Source: Rhabditophanes sp. KR3021
Lineage: Eukaryota; Nematoda; Chromadorea; Rhabditida; Alloionematidae
Direction of reading: 5' to 3'
Assembly: GCA_963281155.1 (NCBI GenBank)
Contig: CAUJLY010000004.1
Span: forward strand, 2,604,001 to 2,668,000
Length of the DNA: 64,000 nt
Within the stretch, counting starts at the first letter, position 1. The number at the start of each line of letters is the position of its first letter. The notes beneath the pieces were generated by a model that saw nothing but the letters and a program-made list of their open reading frames with translations, made no database searches and was not told the origin of the DNA. Made by a program: the position numbers and the translations under genes. Shown here piece by piece: positions 1 through 10,349 of the stretch.

Positions 1-1
1 C

Positions 2-418
2 AGACATGTTGTTGAAGATGCTATCACACACCCATCAAATTATGTTTTGAAACCCCAAACAGAAGGAGGTGGTGGCAACTATTTCGATGAAGATATTCCA
101 AGATTATTACAATCGTTAACACAAAATGAGATGAAAAGTTATATCTTGATGCAAAAGTTGTCTCCTTTAATAGTTGAAAATTATTTGGTTCGTTCAAACA
201 AAGATATCCAAAAGACTAAAGTAGTTTCAGAACTAGGGATCTACGGTTATTTGATTGTTGACAAAAGTGGAACTTATGAATCTCAATTTTCAGATGTATA
301 TCCTTACATGATGAGAACTAAGGAAGAAACAACAAGGGAGGGTGGAATTTGCATTGGAGCTGCTTGCCTTGATTCAATGTCATATCAAAACTTTACTGCT
401 CTTTTATCATTAGATTGA
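2..418 (+). CDS. GSS: Glutathione synthetase, C-terminal part (5' partial)
   Basis: This is the C-terminal end of eukaryotic glutathione synthetase, the cytosolic ATP-grasp enzyme that joins glycine to gamma-glutamylcysteine. The frame is open from the left edge, so the start lies outside the window. It reads VLKPQTEGGGG, matching the family's KPQREGGGN glycine-rich ATP-binding segment. ILMQKLSP and SELGIYGYLI, then MMRTK with a downstream glycine/alanine-rich GGICIGAACLD, follow in the expected order. The stop is TGA at 416-418. About 138 codons are visible, all in one exon. Identity is confident from the ordered motifs. The dimer N-terminal half cannot be assessed. Confidence 0.93.
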   Translation, partial: RHVVEDAITHPSNYVLKPQTEGGGGNYFDEDIPRLLQSLTQNEMKSYILMQKLSPLIVENYLVRSNKDIQKTKVVSELGIYGYLIVDKSGTYESQFSDVYPYMMRTKEETTREGGICIGAACLDSMSYQNFTALLSLD

Positions 419-749
419 CTCCAAAACTTTAATTGTTATATTTAAAACTGCTATATTTTAAAAGACTTAATTTAAAATGAGACTTATTACACACATTATT
501 AAGATATTTGATGACATAAACTATTGCAATGTGTCTCTCGTACAAACTTTGATTTCTTACTAAAAATAGACACATGGAGATGTACCATCGTTAATTAGCT
601 AACGCACGTGTTTAGTTGCAAAAGGTAATCGAACAAAATCCTGTTATTAATTAGTTTTTTGTCAACAAAAAAAGATGTAATCTAAAGTAGTTTCGATTTG
701 TTGACCATCATCATACAATAAATAAGATCTTATAAAAAATAGTCTTAAA
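419..749. other. Intergenic spacer GSS-DGAT2
   Basis: AT-rich spacer of about 330 bp between two plus-strand genes. I see no ORF, tRNA-like fold or repeat in it. Confidence 0.5.
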
Positions 750-1826
750 ATGTCTTTTACGAGCATTTCGTTAACATCTATTGAATGGATTCCTTTTAAT
801 ATCCCGGTTCATAGGCGGTTGGAAACATTAGCGGTGATTCATTTTATTGTAGTCTGGTTAATTTTCCCTATAGCTTGTCTATGGCTTCCTTTCTACATCT
901 TTATGTATACACCATTTTGGTGGAGTATACCTATCTATTTCATCTGGTTTATTTATGATTGGGAAACACCTCAGAAAGGTTCTAGAGTATCATTGAGATA
1001 TAGAAATTCGATTGTATGGAAGTTGTTTGCTGATTACTTTCCAATGAAATTGGTCAAAACGTGCGAACTTGATCCAGAGAGGAATTACATTGTCGGGTAA
1101 TGAATAGAGTATTTTTATTGTCATTAAATATTTTTTAGGTGTCATCCGCATGGAATACTTTGTATCGGATCTTTTACGACATTGTGCACTAATGGGACCA
1201 ATTTTAGAAGTCTTTTCCCCGGAATACGATCATATTTGATGACTTTGTCTGGTCAATTTTGGATACCCTTTCGAAGAGAAATCGGTCTAGCATTGGGCGG
1301 TGTTGAAAGCAGCAAAAAGTCTTTGGAATTTTTACTAACCAAAAATGGGAAAGGAAATGCTGTTGGAATAGTACTAGGAGGCGCACAGGAAGTTTATGAT
1401 GCTCATCCAAACACAAATGTCTTAAAAATTGCTAAAAGGAAAGGCTTTTGCAAGTATGCTTTAAAGTATGGTGCAGATCTAGTACCGTTGTATAACTTTG
1501 GTGAGAACGACGTTTACAATCAGTATTACACTGAACGGGGATCAGATTTGAGAGACATGCAGATGGAAATTGTGAAAAGATTTGGATTTGTTCCACCTAT
1601 AATAAAAGGCAGAGGTATATTTAACTACTCATTCGGGATGTTACCACACCGTAAACCTATATACGCCGTCATGGGGACTCCAATTAAAGTTGATAAGATT
1701 GAAAACCCCAGTAGTGAAGAAATAGACGATCTACACCGAAGATACATATCTGCTTTAAATACATTATTTCATGAACATAAACAAATTTTTGGATTAGAAC
1801 CTGATGCTTGTTTGCATATTTATTAA
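750..1826 (+). CDS. DGAT2/MOGAT-family acyltransferase
   Basis: Two exons, 750..1096 and 1139..1826, separated by a 42-nt intron, give 344 aa, the normal length for diacylglycerol or monoacylglycerol O-acyltransferase 2 family enzymes. These ER membrane proteins esterify di- or monoacylglycerol with acyl-CoA to make storage lipid. The diagnostic HPHG motif (CHPHGILCIGSF) is formed exactly at the splice junction, where NYIVG is followed by CHPHG, which fixes the intron phase. A long hydrophobic N-terminal stretch (about residues 28-65) is the membrane hairpin. Downstream NAVGIVLGGAQE and KYGADLVPLYNFGEND are family blocks. It cannot be told from sequence alone whether DGAT2, MOGAT or wax synthase is the closest relative. 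Confidence 0.93.
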
Positions 1827-2867
1827 ATTTGTCATGAAATGTATTGTTAAGTTATGAATTTAAGTAAATGTGTTAATTTAATTAAGTGAAATAAATGTGT
1901 TAATTTTAAGATTTAAAATAAACCAATTAATTGAATGACTAGATTTATTAAATGTGAGGGTTAAAGTAAAGTTGATATTTTAATTATCAAATATATTTAT
2001 GCGTGAAATATATATTGTTAGTCGAATAAATTTAGTGAAAGTGCAAATTATTAAAAAGGATGTATAATAAATGTTATCTCCACCTCATTTAATAAAGTTG
2101 TCTGGTTTTGGTGATCAAAAAGGTAAAACTTTTTGTTGATGCACAACTTTATGAGAATTATAATTTGCAGTAAGGTACCCTCTTAACATAACGCTGAGCT
2201 GATGACACTCGAATATGGTTTCGGCCACCTTAAATCACAAATGTAAAAGAGGAGTCGTCACATCGCTGCCGATGATAATAGCTTTTGTGCGTGTGCTGGC
2301 TTTTTGATGGTTCGACAAAAAATTTAATTGTTATTATCGCAAACATTCCCTCAAAATTTGTCGCTTGCGCTCTTTCAAATTTAATCTTTTTTAAATCAAA
2401 TTGTCTAATTTAATTAACAAATAATTGGCATAATTTTGATTAAAATTAAAGAATTATTCCTATATGTTTACATGTCTATTTTGTTAATGATCTGGGATTA
2501 CATTGCGTCTACTACTAGTATCACAAATTTTGATCTATTTTTAATAAGTCTCATCAAGTAAGACGTTTAATAATACAGACAATTTTTTAAAAATATTGAA
2601 CAATATTAGAAGTATACAAAAATATATAAAATATTTAATCTCGTCTTGTTTGAAGCTGATAACAATTTATACATATCACTGATTCCCTTTTCTTATCTTT
2701 TACTACTCATCAACACCCAAATACATACTTGTGATCACACCCAGTCATCGACAAAACTTTTTAACTTATTACTTGCTATCTATTTCTTTTCTGCCCTCAG
2801 ATTCAAACGCCAACTGTTCAACTGTAGGTGGCAGCAGATATACGTATTGTAAGCGAAAGCTGACGTC
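1827..2867. other. 1-kb intergenic region upstream of LGR gene
   Basis: AT-rich non-coding region. Short open frames around 2646-2958 overlap the LGR start and have no protein-like composition. No element or RNA gene recognised. It should hold the LGR promoter. Confidence 0.4.
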
Positions 2868-5800
2868 ATGGAACGTCGTTATGCTCCATCAAGCTTTTGT
2901 TTTCCATCCTATCAAGCTCTGGCCATTTTTTTTGCTGTCGTATGCTTGGGTTGTATAACACTGTCCAGTGGTAACGATCAGTCTTTTTACTATCCTGAAA
3001 AATTACATGATGTTATATCAAAGGACACATTGAAAGATCGAATTTGTTTGGAACTACTATCACAGGGGATGACATCAAATTGCCGTTATAGCAAAAACAA
3101 ATTCAGGTGTTGTGCTGTTGGGGCCTCAATTCATCAAATACCTGCTAATTTTACCCAACAACTGCAAGTTTTATTCTTGCTCAATACAAGCATTGAAGCT
3201 ATTACTGTTGAAAGTCTAAAACCATTTCGAAGTTTGCAAGAAATTATCATCTCACATTCCAATCATTTAACAATTGTTGAAGGATCAGCATTTGAACAAC
3301 TGCCAAATCTTTTACGAGTGTATGTTTGACATTAATTTAACTCTTATATCTTTAATATTAATTCCTAAACATTTCTATCTCTAATATCAATGTATTTATT
3401 ACTTCTTGTTTATCATTTTTAGATCGATTACATATTGCCGTAAACTCGAAGAAATTACCGGTTTGACTAAAAAATTACATGCAAATTAAAAACTATTATT
3501 GGGAACGGGCATAAAATTAGAAAAAATGTAAAACCCATATACTATAAGGCAATCAATTTAAATGATTGATGTAAGTTGTGAAGTGCTAGTATATGGATGT
3601 TTTAGGTACATTATTTTGTTTGACTGTCAGGAAGTATCTGAATTAGCTAGTGACTGTTGCAATTTGATAATAGCTGCATACTCGATTCCAAGAGCTTAAT
3701 TAACATGCACGGCAACAACTTTTTCCTTCTTCAGCCAAGCAGCGCTTCATTTTTTAAGATTTAGCGGAATTCCCCTTTCAGCTATTAATTCAGTTTGTGT
3801 GCAATGGTGGTAAACTCGATCTGTGATGCCACCACTAACACCCGCATACACAATCTTGCTCACGAATTCTTGAAAGGACTCATGATTAACGTCTCCCTCA
3901 TTTACAGTATTATGTAAATAGACTGACCATCTTCTTTAACATAATCAAGAACTTTAGAAACTCTTAACTCAGCCATCAGATTGTTCCAGAGGTCAATATT
4001 GTTGTGACTAAGATTCCTTGTGTAGATTTCTAGAACGGCTTTTCCTTGCTTTAACATATGAGCCATCTTCCACTCCCTAGCATCCATCTGACCCACAATT
4101 TGAATTAATGCTGAAACATCATCAGAGTCATAAAGCATACCATTGAGTCAATCATTCATCTTGATTACTTGATGTTGTGTCTCTTCACATACTAGAAGCT
4201 TCATCAACTTTACCAACCTTTATTGGGTCTTCATTTGATATAGAGCTATTTTTTGTCTCATTTTGAAGAAAACAAATCTAATTATAAAGTAATTAGAAAC
4301 CAACCAACTTACTGCAAAAAGACCTTTCATTTTTCAATTATTTTTCAAGACCTTTAAAACTAATTTTAACGAGTCATTTAAAAGTATATAAAATCGGGAT
4401 TTCAACATTAAATACATTTATTTTATAAATATTAATTTAAAAATATTGACAGGTGTCTTATTGAAAAAGAACTTCCGCATGAAATCATTGATTGTTTCTC
4501 ACAATTCACTGAAACGATTACCAGGCTTGGAAATGTCAGAGCATCATCCTCACGTCTTGGATATGATTGATTTTTCCCACAACCACATTGAGTATCTAGG
4601 TGATGGCCATTTAAAATTAATAAAAAGTCGCGTTGTTCGTCTAAACAACAATGAATTGAAAGAAACGGGAGCACAAGTATTTGCCCATTGTCACATACGG
4701 GAATTGCACATGAATAATAATATTGAATTAAAACGAATGTCTAAAAAAGTATTTGACAAATTAGAAGGCTTGCGGTTATTGTAAGATTTTTGTCTCTTTA
4801 GTTATATAAAAGCCACTTTTAGAAACTTATCTTCCACATCAATTACGGAATTACCTATCAATGGCTTACGAAATTTAACTACCCTGTCAATCAAAAATAC
4901 CGTTAAAATTAAACAATTGCCTCCAATATTAACGTTTACCAGACTGACTCGTGCAGACTTTACTTATCCGCACCATTGTTGTCTTTTTAAGTATGCTAAA
5001 AACATGATAGAAAACGAAAAAGTAACCTTTCTCAATAACTACAAGGAAATTCAAAATCGAGTATGCAATAAAGATTTGAAAAAAGCATCTCATAAAAAGA
5101 CAAAACGAAGTGTGGAAAGAAAGGAACGAATTGTTAACATGTTAGCTAATTCATCCCTAGCTTTTACACCTCAAAAACAATATTTGCTTTGGAAACCATT
5201 ATTAGATGCAATGCCAACAATTAAGGAAATTGCTTTAAATTGGGATTTGTTTGATGAGTTGGAAACAGAGGAAGTTGAAGAAGATGATAAGTGCAGTGAT
5301 ACGGCCGTTCAAAATTTCTACCATAATATTGTAAGCTTCATATAATGTGTTTTGTTTAAATTAAGAGTATAATAGGATGAGCTTTATGATAGTTAGACAT
5401 ACTATTGACAAATTATTTATTACAATTTAAAATACAAAACATCAGAAGTATCAACAAACTCGTTGATAATGAGATCTGCTACCTCTCTATTAAGTTGCGA
5501 GTTCATTTCAAAGTAGGGGTTGCCAGAATCCGCGTTTTTGATTTGAGGCTCGAAGGCTCTGATCAGGATCGATTCAATATCTTCAATGACTGCATCCGAT
5601 GATACTTCATTATTAATGCTGGAATGTCATTCTTTCCAAAAGACTTATCCGAATCATATCATTCACGAAGTCCTCCTTTCCATCGAAAAGCTTCTTTAGA
5701 TTAACCTTGTTTTCAAAGTCTTTACAATGTTTCTTTATTCTTGCTTCAAATACTTTAGTTTTGCCAATGTACTTGATAGCATCTTTCACACCACCTACCA

Positions 5801-8800
5801 TCCAATTTTCACCGCGTTTTCTTGGGTCCAGCAATAAATAAAGATGGAAGTCTCCCTTTTTAGTATCCTTGCCTTTGATGACTTTTAAAACTTCTTTTGC
5901 AGATGGTTTTTGATTATATCTCTTGCATTCATCAATGCACTCCTGACAGTCTCTATTTCTGAATCACGAACAATAGTCCTCTTTTTTGCTTGTCGAGCCA
6001 TAATAGTTAATAACATCAAGTATGGCGCGATGTTGTTGCACTAAAATTAAAGACATAATTATTACACTGTTGGAAAAAGCCAACGGCAATAAACCGAGCA
6101 AAGGGTAGACATTTTATTAAGCCAAAAAAACAACAGTGTAAATAAATTAATAAACACAAAATTTGGATGATAACTAAATATATGTTAATTATACAACATA
6201 CACTAATATAATATTAATTAGACGTGTAACCCTATGCCAGATATTTTGAATCCTTGTGAAGATATTGTTGGATACCCTTTTTTGAGAATCATAATTTGGA
6301 TAGTTTGGATATTGGCTATCATTGGAAACATCGGTGTGTGGATTGTTCTTCTTTCAGTTAAAAACAAACGCATGCGAATTCATTATCTTTTCATAATGAC
6401 TCTTTCCTTTGCTGATCTATTAACAGGATGCTATCTCGCCATCTTAGCAATTAAAGACAGTTTGACAGCTAATGAATATTACAACCACGCTGTCGATTGG
6501 CAAACAGGCTACGGCTGCACAATAGCAGGCTTCTTATCTGTTTTTGCATCGGAAATTTCAATAATATCTATGTTTTTAATTGCATTCGAAATTTACTACA
6601 ATACCAGAAATGCCATTTATGGGAAACAAATGAAGAGTCGGTGAGTTATGATTTTTTATATTTATTTAAAAAAATAAGCAATGTGGGAACTAGACATACT
6701 GGTTTATCACTAATAAAGGTTACACATAAATAGCAATGAATATAGTAATAATAAATATGTCATGTATATTACGTTAACAATAAGTATTTAATTCAATTTA
6801 AGACGTTTCTCATTATGTTCTTTGATTTTGACTAAAATGAGTGGGTCTTATTAGTTATATTTCGGGTGTTTATTATATCTATTGCCAAAACTGCCTTTCG
6901 TGCTTCCAAGTCCAAAAACTAATAATAAAGCCCCTGCTTCCTTTTTAGTGGCAGCTCTCTTTGCATTATAGATCTCGCCTCCGCTGGGACTATTATTCAC
7001 AAACTTCTTAGTTGACGCTTTTTTATTTCTAAGTCTTGCTAAATTCTTCTTTGAACATGATTCAAAACACCACCTTTTTCGACAGTCCTCATCTTCCTTC
7101 TCCAAATTTAAACGAGACTGTTTTATTTTGTAGTCCTTTGATTACTTTCCTTCTTTTGGTCATTCAGTCTTAGGGTTAGAATTGGCTGAGGCTGGATCTG
7201 CCTTGATCATATCTATCTCGATTTAGTTTCCCATTAGCCATTACATTGACATATCCGTCAAACAACCATTGCCCATCGTCCTCTTCAGCCACACTTTCTT
7301 TTTGAAAAAACTTTTTCTCCGTTTATTCCATTCTTCATTTGACAATTTCTTGAGATTTTGGGGAGGTTGATCAATAACACGAAATTCCGATTACATTCTT
7401 CCCCTTGAAAGAAGTAACATGTACCCTCCCAAATTGTCGTTCCATTTGATGAAACTCTTTTTCAAAAATGCATGGAGACCGTTTGGAGACATAAAGTAAA
7501 TCTGCCATTACTAAATTAGTGAGTTCTTTCTTCTCAGCTTCCTCGAAGATAAATAAGTATTTGGAACCTTTTTCATGAGATATATTGCAGCCTATGGTAT
7601 TGTCTAAATAAGATGTGATTAATTACTTTTGAATCTACTTATTAGTAAAAAATAGTACTGGCGTTTACCCACGAAAAGAATACAACGCGAAATAAATTAT
7701 CTTTAATTAAACGTCGTTATATCACAATAAATAAAACGAGACTTAGAGTCTTCGATAGAGTGGCCACTTTATGTATGAAGGATAAAGCGGTTAAAGCATG
7801 GGATAATTGGGCTAAAATAATCGGGGAATAAATAATGATAATATGATAACGTGGTCTGTAAAAGGTGGGGACCATTATTTGGAATAACTCAATTACTCAA
7901 CAATGATGAAAACTTAGTGTATAAATTTATCGTCAAGTAATTTTAGAGCGAAAAGGTGGAGGGGTAAAAATCAGATTAAATATTGTTTATCCTAGGAGTT
8001 GATTTTATTGGCTTTCATTTTTAATTTCGGCATTTCCTGGATCATAAGTTGATTAAGAGGTCGATTTAGTTGATAAAAACGGCATAAAATTGATAATAAA
8101 GGTACAAAATTGATTAAAGCAGCATAAGATTGTCAATACAGCATTGTGATTTGATTAGATATATTATACAATACATAATATTTTGAATATAATCATCAGT
8201 TTGTTGGTTAGACTATACCCTTTACAACGGCATACAGCATTATTTATTCGCATAAAGTTTTCAAAAAAATATCATTTTTTCTTGTAATCATTAATTTAAT
8301 TTTAGTTTTGCGTATGGATTGATAACATTTGCAATTGTTTTTGCTTTTACAATGGCTAGTTTCCCGTTAATGGGAATTTCTTCTTATCAAAGAACGTCAA
8401 TTTGTCTGCCCTTAGCAATAGAAAATTATTGGGATCAGGGATATATCATTTTCGGATTGTTTTTCAATTTGACTGCGTTTTTGGGAATGCTATTTTGCTA
8501 TATTTTAATTATTAGATTAATTAAGACGTCCTCAACTCCAAGCCGCCGTGAAGATAGACAAATGCTTATAAGGACTGGTCTTTTAATTGGAGCAGATATG
8601 CTATGCTGGATGCCTACGCTTTTTTTTGGGATAACAAGTGCCTTGAATTTTCCTTTAATGTAAGTTTGTATTTTTATCAGTCTTTTGAAAAGATAAGAGA
8701 AATTTGTATTGTTTCAAAATGTCTTTTTTATTAAAGATAAGACAGAAAAAATGTTGTTGGCTTTTAATAATACTAATATTTTATCATTCAGTTCTCTAAC

Positions 8801-9969
8801 ATCTGCGAAGCATATCCTCTTTTTTTGCCATCCTTTGAATAGCTGTTTGAATCCCTTCCTATATGTGTTCATGTCTAAAGTGGTTCAAAAAGGAGTAAAA
8901 AACAAAACTCAACCAATTTTGTCCCGACTATCTTTAGCTAACGAGAGAAATTCCACATCAAATTCATTATCCAGATTTTATAATTCACAACCTCCAGATG
9001 CTTTCGGGAGTAGTGCGTCATTACGAAGTCCGATATCCGTTGCATTATTAGGCCCGCCATTAACACCACTATCAGACGTATTTGAAATTGAATCAGCGTG
9101 TGATGATAATTACGCTCCTGTGTGTATAAGAACAAATAATTTGGCACCAAGGAAATCTAGCCGAGTGTCTTTCCAGGATGAGGTCATCTTTAAGGCCGCA
9201 GAGACTGCCAAATTCGTGAATGGTAGAAAATTGTCCGTTGTTCCTAGATCCAGGATTAGTGTTAAGCCAGATATGGCAGATATATCAGAAAATTCAAATT
9301 CAATGAACTCAGAGGATACTGATAAGGGAAAATATGAGAAGGAAAATGAAAAGGTGCGTCTGTTGTTTTACAATTTTTGATGTCTTTATTTATGATCATA
9401 TATGAGTCTTTATTCAAGCGTATTTAATTCCTCACTTTATCTGATCTAATTAAAAATACAATTTTAGACATCATCCAGATTAAAAAACTTTTCGTTTAAA
9501 AATATGTGGCCAAACAACTTTCGAGCTGCTCCTATTTTATCACTCTCTAGGAAGGATAGCGGGCGTGGAGATTCTTTTTCATCAACGGTAAGTGAATTCT
9601 TAAAAAGTCATTTTTATCCAATATGTTAATTAGATGTCGAGGCCTTCAGATGGTTGTGTGTGCTCTGCATTACTCTCAGCCGCGCATAGGACAGCCTTAA
9701 TAGATGGAGCTATTAATAAATTAAACTTGTACCCAGGAAGAAACAATGAAGTAAATGAAATAAACGACACTCAAACAAATTTAATTAATAAGGAGGCGAG
9801 AAGTTCTTTCTTGAGAGATGGTGTAAATTTGGGAGGCAAAGAGTCTGAAGGCATCAATGAAAACGATGCGTCTACTAAAAGAAGGGCATATTCCCTTACT
9901 TACGAGGACAAGAAAGATCCTCCAACACCTAGGACGGGCAGAGCAGCTACATTTTTTGTTGGTTCATAA
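2868..9969 (+). CDS. Leucine-rich-repeat GPCR, glycoprotein hormone receptor type (LGR1/FSHR-like)
   Basis: Nine exons: 2868..3319, 3423..3460, 4453..4780, 4823..5330, 6222..6640, 8306..8659, 8792..9353, 9468..9587 and 9634..9969. All phases agree and give 1038 aa. Order: signal peptide (about 1-38), cysteine cap, leucine-rich repeats to about residue 290, the LTYPxHCC-like hinge (ADFTYPHHCCLF), then NPCEDIVGY leading into the seven-helix domain. This layout is the family hallmark (FSHR, LHCGR, TSHR, invertebrate LGR1, nematode fshr-1), a Gs-coupled receptor for cystine-knot hormones. NPFLY is present at the end of helix 7. The ERW triplet at the end of helix 3 reads EIY, so the activation arginine is missing. 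The cytoplasmic tail is long (about 300 aa) and Ser/Thr-rich. Introns 2, 4 and 5 (992, 891, 1665 nt) carry antisense nuclease or unknown remnants; the others are 42-132 nt. Confidence 0.92.
3480..4340 (-). mobile_element. Decayed GIY-YIG (LEM-3/ANKLE1-like) element in LGR intron 2
   Basis: Antisense to the LGR gene. The minus strand reads a broken protein: a helical segment (4138 to 3902), then in a shifted frame FVSKIVYAGVSGGITDRVYH, which matches the GIY-YIG core of LEM-3/ANKLE1 nucleases (F..SIFYVGKG...R...H). Then follow VVAVHVN, IEYAAIIKLQQSLAN and QSNKIMYLKHPYTS. These line up with the copies at 29.5 kb (QTNQVMFL) and 37 kb (QSNQVMYKKHPTT). At least two frameshifts and several stops make it non-coding today. 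The outer ends also resemble those copies: near 3500 an A-rich block around AACGGG and ATAAAATTAG, and near 4305 a block around AAAAAGACC. Confidence 0.7.
5395..6010 (-). mobile_element. Decayed GIY-YIG nuclease remnant in LGR intron 4
   Basis: Antisense to the host gene. The minus strand starts with an ATG at 6005 (MARQAKKRTIVRDSE). After one frameshift it reads FHLYLLLDPRKRGENW and DAIKYIGKTK, followed by ARIKKH. This is the LLLDPR...YIGKTK...R.K.H signature of the LEM-3/ANKLE1 GIY-YIG fold. A second frameshift leads to AVIEDIESILIRAFEPQIKN and ADSGNPYFEMNSQLN, equivalent to the C-terminal part of the domain. It is a more divergent relative of the copies at 3.5, 29.5 and 37 kb. Not translatable as it stands. 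The host exons 5330/6222 join in phase without it. Confidence 0.7.
6840..7610 (-). pseudogene. Unrecognised decayed ORF in LGR intron 5
   Basis: Inside the longest intron of the window (6641..8305) the minus strand carries protein-like stretches in changing frames. One, running from about 7602, includes LFIFEEAEKKELTNLVMADL, then FEKEFHQMERQFGRVHVTFF. A later one, 7105..6851, is Lys/Arg-rich. I do not recognise the family. It is antisense to the host gene, like every other long-intron insert here. The rest of the intron (7610-8300) is non-coding and holds loosely repeated ATAAAATTGAT-like units near 8040-8120. Confidence 0.4.
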
Positions 9970-10349
9970 CAAATTAAGTACCCTTAAATTTATTTATATC
10001 CATCACATATCTTCTTGTCTTTATATCTTATTTCCGATGCCATATATTAATGCTTTTATATTTAAGCTATTATACATCAAAATACGTGCTCACTCTTTAA
10101 CATATTAAATACAACATTTTCATTGAAAGCTTTAAATTAATCCAATTCTTATTAATAAAAAATATAAACCTCAACTGCAAAACAAATCTTATGTTGTTGG
10201 GTGGTTGTGAGAATGTCTGATAATAACAAGTCGCATTCCATTTACTTAACTTAACAGGTGCATATTAAACTTTAGAAATTACATATTTGGCAATATTTAT
10301 AGCTTCCCAGATAAGCTCTATACGGCTGTACTTTTTATTTCCTAAAAAT
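9970..10349. other. Spacer LGR-gustatory-like receptor
   Basis: AT-rich non-coding spacer of about 380 bp between two plus-strand genes; an in-frame open stretch upstream of the chosen ATG at 10350 has no upstream ATG. Confidence 0.4.

Noticed and set aside
2646..2958. Two short plus-strand ORFs upstream of the LGR start
   Set aside because: They overlap the LGR first exon in other frames and have no protein-like composition.
5331..6221. ATAATATT at both ends of LGR intron 4 as a target-site duplication
   Set aside because: Too short and AT-only in an AT-rich genome to mean anything.
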